Assembly (NCBI GenBank): GCA_963281255.1
Contig: OY725503.1
Coordinates: 372,001-436,000, forward strand
Length of the DNA: 64,000 nt
Source of the DNA: Aphrocallistes beatrix
Lineage: Eukaryota > Porifera > Hexactinellida > Sceptrulophora > Aphrocallistidae
Direction: 5' to 3'
Shown here: piece after piece, positions 1 through 11,911 of the stretch
How positions within the stretch are numbered: the stretch's first letter is position 1
Layout: every line of letters starts with the position of its first letter
Made by a program: the position numbers and the translations under genes
Notes under the pieces: generated by a model
Seen by the model: only the letters and a program-made list of their open reading frames with translations
The model's database searches: none
Told to the model about the DNA's origin: nothing

Positions 1-631
1 TGTAGCTGCATCCGAAAAGATACATTTAGAACAAATGTTCACCGAATTGGGAATCAATTTTACAAGTCACAAAGATTTTAAAGGTACAGAAATCGAATAC
101 CAGGTAACTCAATTTGTCCAAGGCCTCAAATCGAAAAGCCCTTCCTCGATTTTTATCGCGATTTGTTCTCACGGTGGGAAGTGTGATGAGATTTCAGGGA
201 TTAATGATATAATACATGCAGACAATGTAGCTGAAAATAAATACGATTTCACCACTTTAAATAAAATCGAAACAATAATCTCAAACCAGGAAAGTCTGAT
301 AAGCATACCAAAAGTTCTGCTAATCCAATCATGTACTGGGGGGAAAGAAGAGTATGAAGCTGACAGTAATCCCACACCCGGCCAATTCCAAAAAATTGCT
401 ACTTCAACGAGTGATACAGTGATTGTATTCAATACTGGACTGGATGATTACGCATGCGAGAAGGAGCATGATTATTTTAAAATGTTAAGCGAGAGTATAG
501 GTACATACAGAAACGAACACCATCTTTTCGATATTCTAACCATTAATGCTGCAAAATTTTCTAAGACTCCTTATGGTGAACACCTACCATCTACAATCCA
601 ATCGACTCTACAGAAATTTCTCTATGTTTGA
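1..631 (+). CDS. Class A caspase-like protein, 3' exon only (5' end outside the window)
   Basis: The reading frame is open from base 2 and ends at TGA 629-631, giving about 209 residues of a p20/p10 caspase fold. The start is cut off by the window edge; the first in-frame ATG (35) lies inside the domain and is not a credible start. The His motif (ICSHGG) and the Cys motif (QSCTGG, where ordinary caspases have QACRG) are visible. In the p10 part, the Arg-containing loop plus GSW/GSVF motif that shapes the Asp pocket is replaced by YACEKEHDYF. The sequence is closest to the catalytic exon at 3911-4647, with near-identical stretches such as ATSTSDTVIVFNTG. By family knowledge caspases are Cys proteases that cut after Asp; by inference this one is either inactive or has another specificity. 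A class B gene begins 311 bp downstream. Confidence 0.85.
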   Translation, partial: VAASEKIHLEQMFTELGINFTSHKDFKGTEIEYQVTQFVQGLKSKSPSSIFIAICSHGGKCDEISGINDIIHADNVAENKYDFTTLNKIETIISNQESLISIPKVLLIQSCTGGKEEYEADSNPTPGQFQKIATSTSDTVIVFNTGLDDYACEKEHDYFKMLSESIGTYRNEHHLFDILTINAAKFSKTPYGEHLPSTIQSTLQKFLYV

Positions 632-941
632 TGACATTTCTTCCCTATAGTTTGTGTATGATAAGGACTCTACTCTATTATTATTTCTTAACATTTTTAT
701 TTCAAAACTCCATAATTATTTCAGTATATTGTATGTTGTATTAAGATTTCTTTATAGGAATTCATCATTATATTTGAATTAGTAGAAGGAGGCATAATTG
801 CAAATGAAGTTCATGCATTTAATTATACTTTATTTTAGATAAATCAGGATTTTTGAGATGGAACGTGATAAGTTAGTCTTTTGATATATTTCTGCTTTAA
901 TTCTATATATTTAAGCACATACTTAGCGTTGAATCAGAATA

Positions 942-1802
942 ATGGCAGTTAAACCTAAAGATTCACCTAAAAGCACTCTTTCTGGTAAGTAATAGCGTTG
1001 CTAGCCATTTTATATATTGAGATACAACTTGCAAATTGAATGAGTTGTCTTGACACGGTTATCCTCACTTATAGACTTGAATTACGAATTGAAAGTTACC
1101 GATGGCAAAATTGGACATGCTCTTATCATAGTTAACCAAAATTTCCCTGAGGAGAAAGACAGGCGAAAAGGAGCTGAAAAGGACACGGAGAACTTAAAGA
1201 AAATGTTTAATTTATTAAACATTCAGCATTTTAGTATAACCGACTTAACCTCGCAACAAATGGAAGAAGAGATTAAAGCATTCGCTACTAAAGCAGCAGA
1301 TGCTAATCCTTCTGTTATCTTCATCGCCATATCCTCACACGGCCATTCTGATCATATTTTCGGTGTTGAACCTGAATTGCATGATAGCATAACTGGAGCT
1401 AAAATCCAAGAACTATTAAAAGCATATCCTAAATTGACCGGAGTACCCAAAGTTCTTATCCTACAAGCATGTCGGGGAGATAAAGTGCAGGAACGAGATC
1501 AGCCTGCCCCTGAAATAACTCCAATAGATGATAGAGATCTTGTCGATTTTGCGGTTATTTCAAAAGATACACTGATCGTATACCCTACTTCTCTCAATTA
1601 TTCTGCATTGCGCTATACTAAAACAGGTAGTTGGATGATAAAAGAATTGTGCAAGTGCATAGAAATGTATAAAAACGACCTCCATCTCACTGAAATACTC
1701 ACCATATGTACTTATGCCACAATAATTGGTCATAAGGATACACAGACTTGTACATTTAAGTCTTCTCTCACTAAATTTCTCAGTTTCAAAGATCTTAAAT
1801 GA
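942..1802 (+). CDS. Class B caspase, short N-terminus, 256 aa
   Basis: Two exons fit exactly: 942-984 (ATG GCA GTT..., ending in a phase-1 G before GTAAGT) and 1075-1802 after ATAG. Together they give 771 nt, or 256 aa plus stop. The protein has no large prodomain, only a 14-residue tail rich in Lys, Ser and Pro. The caspase features are intact: HALIIVNQNF beta strand, ISSHG (catalytic His), LILQACRGD (catalytic Cys) and a p10 with ALRYTKTGSWMIKEL, matching the Arg + GSW substrate-pocket signature. The Arg just before the first strand in many caspases is His here. It probably acts as an effector-type Asp-directed cysteine protease in the cytosol. A further intron (1804-1921) starts one base after the stop codon and would lie in the 3' UTR. 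It lies 311 bp downstream of a class A gene. Confidence 0.85.
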
Positions 1803-1803
1803 A

Positions 1804-1921
1804 GTAAGTTAATTATTGGTTTTATTGAAATCATTTGAATGAGTTTGCATGCAATGTCTTCATTGTGTTATGGAGATTTAGCAATAATCAAATTATTTTT
1901 TATTTTCAATATTTTCTTTAG
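1804..1921 (+). other. Probable 3'-UTR intron of the class B caspase gene
   Basis: The donor GTAAGT begins one base after the TGA, and a TTTTCTTTAG acceptor ends at 1921. The two other class B genes have an intron at the same place (9816-9905 and 16893-17052), which makes this more than chance. It is too close to the stop codon to be expected to trigger nonsense-mediated decay. Confidence 0.5.
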
Positions 1922-3020
1922 GTCATTAGAATTCTCTCGGAACATGGGAAGAACTGAATTAGTTAGTGGAGAAGTACTATGTAAATAGCTATGTACAATT
2001 TTGTGTATAAAAAAGTAATTTTGTGTATACTCAGGATATAGATTTAGTTTATTTGAGTTATACAGGAATATAATGTACATATTGTATTTAATGATCTGTG
2101 CAGTGGTGTAACCAGGGTTTTGATTTAACAACATAACTTAATATAATTGGTTAGTAAGGACTCAATACACATAAACAAGTTAGAATCACTCTCTAAGCTT
2201 GAAATTTGATTAAACTAAATGGGAAAAATTCAAACCCCATTTGAAGATGTATATTTGCAAATGCCCTACGAGTCACTTAATGGAGTTACACTATCCTCTG
2301 TCGATTGAAATCATTTAATGCAAAATTTCAAAATTTAGAACGTCATATTAATTAAGTTATTAGAATTAATTGAGTTATGTCTGAGCCCTATTAACCAATT
2401 ATATTCCTTTCAATAGAATAATAGAACCTTGCGATTTCATTGGTTAGCATAAATTATAGACATTTTTCCATCTCAACCAATCAGATTTCAAGTTTAGAGA
2501 GTGATTATATAAGTTCATACGTTGCATTGTGTTATGTTCTATTCCGATTAACACAGGCATAACCAAGGTGGTGCGCGGTGGTGATGTGCAAAACCCCGCG
2601 CACCACTTTGAAGAGGAGACGCACCACCAAAAGTCTAGAGCTGGCAACGCCATTGCTGATTAACCAATCATATTCAGCTTCAGCTGTAATACGTATATAA
2701 TCTCACTTCAATTTCATTGGTCAGCAGAATTTTGTTATTTTTTGAGGCAAGGTGTAAAATATGAATACAGTGTTACTTAAATGATCTTATTATTATAGCT
2801 TAGTCAGGGCTGGGGTTGGTTAACCGATTTTAGGGTTCGGTTATTTTGGTTTCCTCCAGGTCGGTTAACTGGTTAACCGATGTCAATATTAATTGGTTGA
2901 AAAATGGATTTTTAGTACAAGCGAAGCGCGCTTGTACTATGCTAATAGTACCAGTCTGCTTTAACATATATCTCTGATCTAAATAGGTTTTGTTTTAGAA
3001 TAATTAGAATAACCTATCGG
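1922..3020. other. Intergenic DNA with inverted CCAAT-containing repeats
   Basis: I see no gene. Short stretches with ATTGGTTA/TAACCAAT recur between 2390 and 2740, alternating in orientation, and an unusually GC-rich palindrome (GGTGCGCGGTGGTG... CACCACC) lies at about 2570-2630. The 3' end has a short palindrome of the ACAAGCGAAGCGCGCTTGT type (2918-2938), which recurs at 10.1, 57.6 and 63.1 kb. Confidence 0.5.
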
Positions 3021-4647
3021 ATGGCGAGTAGTGATCGTTCCAAGAAGATAGCAGATAAACTCGGGAGAAAAGTAACTGATATCTTGGGAGAAGAAGAAGT
3101 TTATAAAGATGAGCTCCTATTTGCATTGGAAGATTTGAAACTTTGTGATGGAGAGGAATTTCTAAAAGCGACGCCAGAACAACTTCGAGATTTAAAGCTG
3201 CCTGTTGAAATTATCAAAGGACTGGGAGAAGCACAGAATCGTTATAGAGGTTTCTATCAGATTACTGGTGAAAAGGGTGTGAAACCTCCTCATTCTTCAA
3301 AAGGTATTTCTCACTTGTTCTTATTGATCGTACAAAATGGTCCCTTTTGAGGCTAAATTGGTCAAAAGTGGCCAGATTGAAACCGGACCAACTGTACCAG
3401 TAGGGCGTAGCCACTGGTACAGTTGGTCCGGTATTGGTGTTAGATAAGAGGAGGCAACCCTAACTCCCGGGAATTAAGAATGCCTGAGTGGTGATTTTAT
3501 TCTTGAATCCTGTTTGTAGAGCCTCTCGAGACAGACAGTGGACTTAGATGCTCAGTCGGAGACTCTCAAAGAGCTCCCCCAAAAGGTAACTCCACTGTTA
3601 TAATGTAGAAACATTTAATCCTGATTTAGTATAGCTCGAGTATAGGTAATGGCGTATGACATTAAATACGTTTAATTTCTTCACTAAGTTCTACGCACAA
3701 ATAATTACGCAGCAATTTGAATGTTTCTTTGAGCATTCCTAATTTACGGGACGGCATCCCGTCCCGTAAATTAGGCATCTTAACTCGTCCCGTCCCGTAT
3801 ATTAGGTACCTATATTTTACGGGACTGTCCCGTCCTGTAAATTAGGCATGTCCGTTCCTTTCCTTATTGTAATATTGTTATTCATAATTTTTATTTTATT
3901 TTCGCTTTAGTTCGTAATGAAATAGTTCTTAAAGATCTTCCTTCTCATCGCTACGATATTGATAAGAATAGGCGAGGCTTAATTATCATCAATGAGGAAT
4001 TCAATATTTTGAATAAAAGAACTGTAGCTGCATCCGAAAAGAAACATTTAGAACTAATGTTCTCTGACTTGACAATCAAGCCTGAAATTCGCGAAAATTT
4101 AAACGGTCCAGCTATTGAAATCGAAGTTACTAATTTTGCCAAAGATATCGCATCAGACAAACCTTCTTTGATTTTCATCGCGATTTGCTCTCACGGCGGG
4201 AAACTTGATGAGATTTCAGGGATTAATAATATGGTATCTAGAGGCGATAACGAAAAGTACGATTTCACTACTTTACAGCAAATCGAAGGAATATTCTATA
4301 GTCAGGAAAGTCTGATTGGTATCCCTAAAGTCTTTTTGATCCAAACATGCTTTGGAGGGAAAGAAGAGGTTGAAACCGATCATTCGCCCGCAAAGTTCGT
4401 GTTCCCCAAAATGGCTACCTCAACGAGTGATACAGTGATTGTATTCAATACTGGACTGGATGAATACGCATGCGAAAAGGAGCATGACTTTTTTAAAACG
4501 TTGAGAGAGAGTGTAAGTGCATATAGAAACGAGCACCATCTCATTGATATTCTAACCATGAATGCTGGAAAAGTTTCTAGAACTTCTTACGGCAAACATC
4601 TGTCATCTACCACCCAATCGACTCTACAGAAATTTCTTTACATTTGA
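3021..4647 (+). CDS. Class A caspase-like protein with N-terminal helical (SAM/death-fold-like) module, 361 aa
   Basis: Three exons join in frame: 3021-3303, 3520-3585 and 3911-4647, all junctions phase 1 with GT-AG ends (1086 nt, 361 aa). Residues 1-85 form a small charged helical module beginning MASSDRSKKIADKLGRKVTD; its second half (EEFLKATPEQLRDLKL...) resembles a SAM or death-fold helix bundle but I cannot assign the family. A 22-residue linker exon follows. The catalytic exon carries GLIIINEEF, ICSHGG and LIQTCFGGK, so the His and Cys are kept but QACRG is altered. The p10 part has YACEKEHDFF instead of an Arg + GSW motif. The module exon is nearly the same as that at 5382, while the catalytic exon resembles that at 1-631, so this gene looks mosaic. 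Likely a caspase-related signalling protein or pseudo-caspase. Confidence 0.82.
3733..3852. repeat. Palindromic repeat of the CTAATTTACGGGACGG family, in an intron
   Basis: Outward-facing copies of CCTAATTTACGGGACGG and CCGTCCCGTAAATTAGGCAT form hairpins across about 120 bp in the last intron of the 3021-4647 gene. Relatives lie at 5000-5242, 26086-26204 and 33691-33904. Confidence 0.7.
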
Positions 4648-5381
4648 TTACATTTCTTTACTACAGTTTGTGTGATATAATTTAGGACATTTTCTTTACC
4701 TATGTTAATTCTTTAATTAAGAGAATATAATTATTTCTAGTGTTGTCTAGTTTCGTGATGTTCGTTGTACGACTTACTTCTGTCCAGACGTTCTATAAAT
4801 TAATCGTTTTCTAACACCTTTGACATTAGTTCATGTTTACGATAGAACGAGATCGCATCAGTTATTACTATAAAGTATTCTACTTTGTTGACTTGAATTT
4901 CACACTAGAATACACACACATATATGAATGGGAGCAATCGATTTGGACAGTTGACAGCCTGTCCAAATTCAATCAGACAGTTGACAACGAAATTCGGACA
5001 AATGCATGGGCATGCCTAATTTCCGGGACGGGACAGGTTAAGATACCTAATTTCCGGGACGGGATGCCGACCCGTCCCGGAAATTAGGCATCTTGACCAG
5101 TCCCGTTCCGGAAATTAGGCACCTTTTCTGTCCCGTCCCGGAAATTAGATACCTAGATTTTCCGGGATGGTCCCGTCACGTCCCGTAAATTAGGCATCTT
5201 AACCCGTCACGTCCCGTAAATTATGCATGCCCCAAATGCATGAATACTTTTTGGCCCACCTTTCAAGCATCCATCGTACTTCGTTATACCGAGTTACCAA
5301 CATGCGTTCATACATCTCTAATTAAATAGGCTTTTATTTTATTTAATACAGCTTGTGCTTTTGTGTGTAATAACCTATCGG
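4648..5381. other. Intergenic DNA, mostly a palindromic repeat
   Basis: No gene is supported. The short open frame at 4833-5087 runs into the palindromic element at 5000-5242 and has no family resemblance. Confidence 0.5.
5000..5242. repeat. Palindromic MITE-like element, CTAATTTCCGGGACGG family
   Basis: Several copies of a 17-20-bp unit around CTAATTTCCGGGACGGGA and its reverse complement are arranged head-to-head. The outermost sequences (CAAATGCATGGGCATGCCTAA and its approximate inverse) form imperfect terminal inverted repeats. No coding capacity. Confidence 0.7.
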
Positions 5382-7886
5382 ATGGCGAGTAGTGATCGTT
5401 CCAAGAAGATAGCAGATAAACTCGGGAGAAAAGTAACTGATATATTGAAAGAAGAAGAAGTCTGTAAAGATGAGCTCCTGTTTGCATTGGAAGATTTGAA
5501 TCTTTGTAATGGAGAGGAATTTCTACAAGCGACGCAAGAACAACTTCGAGATAAGCTGCCTGATGAAGTTATCGATGGACTGAGAGAAGCACAGAATCGT
5601 TATAGAAGTTTCTATCCGAATATTGGTAGGAAAGGTGTGAAATCTCATTCTCCAGAAGGTATTTCTTACATGTTCTTATTGAGAGAACAATAGGCTTAGA
5701 ATATTTTATTTTTTTGTCTTGTAGATGATATCGATACAGACAGCAGCTGTATACGCCCACAAGGAGCACAACCACGAATTCCCTCTCAAACCCCTGTCTC
5801 AAAAGGTAACTCCGCTGTTATAACACAAAAATTCCATCCTTTTTAGACAATTCTTGAGTCCGAGTATATATGGAGTATGGCACGTCCATGCTCGTTCCTG
5901 GAAAATCTATCGGACCCAATTGCACCAAATTTGGATAATTTTTATATTGGAGATTTGTACCTGGGTGCAAAAAGGTCTATTGGCCAATCAGAATCCATGG
6001 ATTTTTACATTACAATTAAGTTAAATCCATGGATTCTGATTGGATTTTATTGACCAATAAGACTAGACCTCAGCTGTTATATGACAGTTTTACTACCTCT
6101 ATTACTGATACCATGGATAAACACATACTATGACAGATTTACTATCCTAGCGATTGTATCATTGTTCCAATTATTCATTGGCTGGTCATTCCACAGAATT
6201 ACTTGTTTGGGTTAGGTGTTGTCATTTTGGGCAGTTATACGCAGTTGACTAAAATTTGAATTATCATAGTACATGGCGCAACTTTTTGATTCGATACAGT
6301 TTTTAACAAAGTTATTGAATAATTGGAACTATGATATAATCGCAATGGCAGTAAATCAGTCATAGTATGCTATGCATACTGTCCAACCCTCCCGATATCG
6401 TTTGTCTATCCTCCCGACGCAAGTCCCGCCTGGAGCTATATACTCCCGATTTGACCTATTTTCTCCCTATTTAACCTGATATTCTACATTGTTAATTCAA
6501 TATTTTCCTCAACTTTAAGACAATAAGCAATAATCCTTACTATTAAAACTCGATTAATGTTTGTTTGTATATAGTATGTTATGGACCAAAGTGTAAATTG
6601 GCCAAGATTTAACCAAGATTCACAAATCTTGGCCAATTTACACTTTGGTCCATAACATATATACAAACAAACATTAATCGAGTTTTAATATATATATATA
6701 TATATATCTGTAATGAAGAAACTGCCAAAGCAGATTTTTGGCATATGGGAGTTTTTTGTTCATCCATGGCATCAGTATAGAGGTAGTAAAACTGTCTTAC
6801 AACAGACCTAATCCAATGCATGTAGCATATAATAAGCTTGTATAATCACCAAGAATGGAAACAGCACTGCTGCTCACAGTAATCCGAAAGTGTGTGCTGT
6901 TAACAGCAAATTTCATATTCTGTTTGGAGTGCATTAGTATGCATTTTAGATTTAAAACTATCTAGGTTTGGCAAATTTAAGTCGATGTATCTAATGTCAA
7001 TTCAACATATCTGGAATTTGCTCATATTTTTTCAAGAAGTGTGTCCGTTAGAAAAATATACATATTTTGTATATTGTAAGAACATTGAGTTTATGATACG
7101 TTATTTCTAGCCAGGACAAAACTACCTTCTGACATGTTCTACGACTTGAAATCAGGGCCTGGGAATGGATTAATAATCATCAATGAGAAATTTAAATACC
7201 TCACTACCAGAAAAACAGCAACGAACGAAGAAAAGTGTTTGAAGAATATTGCTTGCGAACTCGGAGTTGAGATAAAACCTAAATATATATGTAGAGATCT
7301 AACTGCCGAAGGAATAGAGAAAAAAATCGGAGAATTCGCAATGGAATTTAGTACTCATAATAGTCCGTTAATCTTTATTGCAATCTGTTCTCATGGTGGT
7401 GAAGGAGACAAAATTTGTGGCATTGACGACCCATTCCCAGTCCCGGGAAATAAGCTCCAACCTGATTTTCTACTCGTGAGTAAGATTGAGGAGATGTTGG
7501 CCGGTTATGTAAATTTTATTGATAGAGCGAAAATATTTTTAATTCAATCTTGCCGAGGGGGTAAGGAGAAAACGGATATTGAAACGGATAGTGATACCCT
7601 GAAGTCCCAGCATCCAGAATCGTTCTCAACTTGTACAAGTGATTTAGTGATTGCGTTTGCTAACGGAAAGGATAATATGACATGTGACCGTGAAGATGCT
7701 ATCTTCTTAAACGAGTTGAATGAATGTTTAAAAGCTTTTAAAGATGTATTCAACTTTAATGAAATAATGACAATTTGTTGCCGACAATTCGCAGAAAAAC
7801 ACGCTAGGAAAGATATTACTTGTACTTTTCAATCCACTCTCCTGCGATCTCTGTTTCCTGGAAAAAGTGACAAGCAAAGCATGTAG
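5382..7886 (+). CDS. Class A (divergent) caspase-like protein with N-terminal helical module, 377 aa
   Basis: Three exons join in frame with phase-1 junctions: 5382-5658, 5725-5805 and 7111-7886 (1134 nt, 377 aa). The start is the ATG of MASSDRSKKIADKLGRKVTD; that exon and the bases just upstream (AACCTATCGG) are almost the same as in the gene at 3021, pointing to a recent copy or conversion. The linker exon codes for DDIDTDSSCIRPQ. The catalytic exon is much more diverged: GLIIINEKF, ICSHGGEGDK and LIQSCRGGKEK keep the His, Cys and CRG, but p10 (FANGKDNMTCDREDAIF) lacks the Arg + GSW pocket motif. The second intron is 1.3 kb and filled with hairpin repeats. The protein is probably a caspase-related regulator; activity on Asp substrates is doubtful. 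Confidence 0.8.
5974..6069. repeat. Near-perfect hairpin in an intron
   Basis: GGTCTATTGGCCAATCAGAA at the left is matched by TTCTGATTGG... ATTGACCAATAAGACTAGACC at the right, with AATCCATGGATT in both arms. It is non-coding and MITE-like. Confidence 0.7.
6541..6690. repeat. Long, almost perfect palindrome in an intron
   Basis: The two arms, each about 70 bp, are nearly exact reverse complements, from TATTAAAACTCGATTAATG to CATTAATCGAGTTTTAATA, with a short loop around TAACCAAGA. A (TA)n tract follows at 6689-6709. Confidence 0.85.
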
Positions 7887-8039
7887 ATTTGTGGTACTTC
7901 CGCTTAGATTTGCGAATGCATTTATCTGAATTCTTAGTTGTCCCTGCTATTATTTCCTGAATTCTCTACACTAAAATTTCTAATGGTGTATATTCTATTA
8001 AAACATATTCCCTTTAAATTACATCGTCCTATCACGTAA

Positions 8040-8326
8040 TATTTGTCCGCCAAATATTTCTGACATTTTTTTTCCCGTGAAAAAAAAATTTTGGCCAAGG
8101 TAATATTTCAGTCCGCACCGGACTACAAAATTCAGCTATTTCGTTCCAGAGCTATTCTGTTATTATTACTCTGTCTATCAACAAATAACCTGTCTCCGTA
8201 CTAAACTCGATTTACTATACATTAAGTTGCCTAAAAAGAATGCTCCATCGCAAGTAGGAATATTCCTTCAGTATATTATTAACCGTAGTTTTTAACTTTG
8301 TTGTGCAATTCACAATTGTAATTAGA
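8040..8326. other. Intergenic spacer between class A and class B caspase genes
   Basis: The spacer from 7887 to 8326 is AT-rich with an A-tract (8080-8092). I see no further gene, repeat or clear promoter element in it. Confidence 0.4.
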
Positions 8327-9798
8327 ATGTCGGAAATTGGCAGCATTCGTAAGAAATTGGGCAGACGAATAACTGACTTAATGGATGACGAGGATATCCT
8401 AAACGACAAGGTGTTATTGGCTATGGCCAACGTGACTAAAGATTCTTTCTACGATATTGATTGTTCAGATATTATGGCTACTTCAGATTTCAACAATGAC
8501 GAGCTTGCTGCGCTGAAAGAAGTACAGAAGCGTTATCATGACTTGTACCCTAAACAGGAAATTTCTTTTACTCCCGGACAAAAGAAACCACCTACACTAA
8601 GTAAGTTTATAACTTTTGTAGAGTGCTTTAGTGAGTTGGGAGTGGGAAGGATGTATCGAAAGAGAATAGGAAGTTGAGATCGATTTTTCTTCATTGTACT
8701 CTGATAGTAGTATTTTGAATACCATTTGGCATTATCTATATCAGATCTTAAGGGACAAGGCGAATTTGTACCCCCACTCCCTGTTATTTCCTGTCTACCC
8801 ATATGATGATAGTAGTTCATCAGAATAGAGGTATTAATCTTCAAGTATTTTGTGTATTACTATCCTGGGCTCCTGAAAATTATAATGTCTTATTTTGTTC
8901 GAATGTTGCTGGATTTAATCGTTTAGCATTCTTGATGTTTTAATTGATGTTTTTAGAGAAAATAATTCGTAATCCAACTCTGGATCTCTCTGAAACTATA
9001 GATCCAAGCTTCTACTATGAATTAAAAGGAAATAAAATAATAGGACACGCACTTATTATAATCAATGAAGAATTTCCACATTTTGAAAGGCCTAAACGAG
9101 GTGGAGCTGATAAGGATGGCATCCACTTAAATGAAATGTTTGCTTCGCTCAGAATCAGTTGTACCGGCTTTACAAACTTAAACTCTGAAAAGATGGCAAG
9201 AGAAATTGAGCATTTCGCTAAAAATGCTTCTGAGAGTGGGACTTCAGTTATCTTTATAGCTATATCCTCGCATGGCAATGCTGATAGCATTATAGGTGTT
9301 GAACATTCGGATGAAAAACCCGATCTTATCTCTGTAACTAAAATCCAAGAATTGATCAATATTAAAGGTTTAGATGGAATACCAAAGATCCTCATCCTAC
9401 AGGCTTGCCGTGGAAGCAGACATCAAAAAAAAATGGCAATAATAGACAAGAATGATTCCAACGCCAACACATCAGAAGGTACAGATTTGGTGCCATCAAG
9501 CGCAAAAGAAAAAATGGAAGAGATAAAATTTGGGGTTGTTTCAAACGATACCCTAATTTTATTCCCCACCTCTCTTTATTTTGTCTCCTTTCGAAGCACG
9601 ATAGATGGATCTTGGATGATTAGTGAGCTAAAGAACTGTATTGACGAGCATAAAGAGACTCATCACTTTATTAACATCTTGACGATCTGTTCAAGGGGGA
9701 TTTTACAGAAATACTCTAAACCAACCAATCCTGAAAATCCTGAAGAAAAGCAGACTTGTACCTATAAGTCCACGCTTACGAAATTCTTGAAGTTTTAG
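8327..9798 (+). CDS. Class B caspase with N-terminal helical module, 371 aa
   Basis: Two exons, 8327-8600 and 8957-9798, join in phase 1 (A before GTAAGT, TTTTTAG acceptor; 1116 nt, 371 aa). The first exon (MSEIGSIRKKLGRRITDLMD...) is a diverged relative of the helical module in the two class A genes upstream, here on a canonical caspase. The catalytic part shows HALIIINEEF, ISSHG, LILQACRGS, a 40-residue Ser/Asn/Lys-rich p20-p10 linker, and SFRSTIDGSWMISEL with the Arg + GSW signature. The domain order therefore resembles an initiator caspase (adaptor module then protease). It lies 441 bp downstream of a class A gene on the same strand. A 3'-UTR intron follows the stop codon (9816-9905). Confidence 0.84.
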
Positions 9799-9815
9799 AC
9801 ACTAAGGGTAGAAAG

Positions 9816-9905
9816 GTAAGTATTGAATTGAACCTGTAATGTCTGAAAATTTAAGAACCGAGATGTAAAATTTGTTGACCTTAACAATATTTTCTCTTTT
9901 TTTAG
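9816..9905 (+). other. Probable 3'-UTR intron of the class B caspase gene
   Basis: AAAG/GTAAGT starts 17 bp after the stop and a TTTTTTTAG acceptor ends at 9905. The position matches introns just after the stop codon in the other two class B genes. Confidence 0.6.
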
Positions 9906-11911
9906 ATCTAAAGCGATGAGCTATCTATCTATCAATCATTATATTTCACTGACTTTGACTGTTTATATATTATACCTTCCTACCTGTGTAACTCTTGCTA
10001 GACACCACACATGACTTTGTATTCTAGTTTTATGTTTGATTGAGATCTTACTCTTATTGTAGCCTTGTTTATTAACCGAAAAAGTTAGTAAATAACGAGA
10101 AAATTTAGAATATTAGTAAATACAAGCGCGCTTGGCTTCCTTTCGCTACGCGGCTTGCAGACACTGTGTCCGTAGAGTTACCCAGTGGGCGCTTGGGGAT
10201 ATTAGAGAAACAATACGTCGCTTTCTTGTTATCTACTAAGTATGCTGAATTGTCATCTATCTGCAGTTACTTTAATGAAATCAGAACTGCAGCAGAAAAT
10301 TTAAGTTCGTGATAAATATAATTTACTTTTCGTATTAAGTCAACTAATCCGGAATGCAAGGTCAATTTGAATCTACAAAGTTCACATACTAAACTTGAAT
10401 AATCAACTAATTTCAGTCCATGTCGTTAGCAACAATTAAAATGTGTTTTATGCTATGATCAATCAATTCGATCATAAAATAACTTTTAACAATCAAATTG
10501 TAGACTCAAAATCGCTGTATTCCATCATTTATATGAATATAATCGTGTGAATCGCATTATAAAAGTCTAATAATTGATTGGTTCTCACATGACCAATGAA
10601 TTTCAATCACAAATAGTCCTTTTGATTGTATGCATAAGTCACTACTTTTGATCCTAATGCATTTGCATTATAAAAAAACCGAATTTCATTAGTCAGCACA
10701 ATTTGTTACTACCTATCTCGGCGAGGTCTGAACATCTCACTTAGATCTTCAAACTTAATCTTAGACTCATTATTATTTACCTGTATGCCAAATTTCACAT
10801 TTCTAGCATCGTTCCTCAATCAATTCTGCACAAACAAACAAAAAAAACAAAAAATTGCGTTTTATTAATATATAAATAAGATCATGAATTAAGTATAAAA
10901 CATACCTGCGAATTCCTGATGTTAACAGTTCAAAATCAAATACATAATCGAGTTAAAATCTTTAATCTCGTCATCTCTTATTTATACAAACTCAGTAGCT
11001 GAGACTTGCAGTACACAGTGCATACAATCATAGGCAGGTGGAAACATCCGAGATTGAAATCTCATTGGTTCAGATAAACCAATCAATGATCTTTCTTTTA
11101 TAAAGTGAATATCCTTTTGGTTTAAAAATAAATACAAATTTTATCTGGCTGTGAATTATTAAACCAAAAGGATATCGATTACATTTCTAAAAATAGAGAT
11201 TTCGAGGTTGACAGATAACAATTCTTACTCAATAAAGTTCCTTGATTATTTGATCAATACGGTTAATAATTACTTTAAGTTTAATCGATAAAACAATTAA
11301 CGTAGAGGTCTTTCTATTCCCTGATCAAATTTCTGTTGAACTTCATTTTCTGCAATCAAAATATTATCACTTCTACTGGAATGATATCTGAGGCGTAATT
11401 AAAATATGCCAACTTTTTTCTGCATATATAGTATATATGTGTAAGAAACACGATCAGATAAAGCATGCATACACTTAAAAAGCTCGTATTAATTCTAAGT
11501 TGAATTGATCATCATATATGTGCAATGTTAAAACTTTATTATCATACTTAAAACAGTTTTAAACAGGTTTTATATACTGACACTTGTAAGGAACTGACTT
11601 TCTTCTGACTTTGTCTGAGAACAGACATGGCCATTTCACATTAATCAACCTGGATTAACTAATAGAGGTGACTCCGCTTAATCGGGATACTTTGGTCCCG
11701 GATATTTTGTCCCGAATAAGCGGAGTTCCCAATTAACCGATGAAATTTAGTATTATATTATATGTAAAGGAACCATTCCGTTCCTGGAGACTTGTCCCGA
11801 TTAAGCGGTTGTCCCGATTAAACGGAGTTGACTGGATATTATTTATTGTTAGGTTAACACTATAATCCTAATTTCCACTTCGATTGACTAGAAGAAATTA
11901 GCTTTTGCAAC
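9906..11911. other. 2-kb AT-rich intergenic region with repeats
   Basis: No gene is visible. It holds a GC-rich copy of the ACAAGCGCGCTT element (about 10121-10195), an inverted repeat ATATCCTTTTGGTTTA/TAAACCAAAAGGATAT (about 11109-11177) and a CTCCGCTTAAT-type MITE (11669-11832). The rest is unique AT-rich sequence. Confidence 0.5.
11669..11832. mobile_element. MITE with ACTCCGCTTAATCGGGA termini (pogo/Tigger-like)
   Basis: GACTCCGCTTAATCGGGA at the left end pairs with TCCCGATTAAACGGAGT at the right end, with internal copies of the same motif. The same ends occur at 12831-12960, 38497-38796 and 43537-43695; in the last the element is bounded by TACAGT...ACTGTA, as expected for TA-inserting Tc1/pogo-type elements. 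It has no transposase. Confidence 0.65.
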
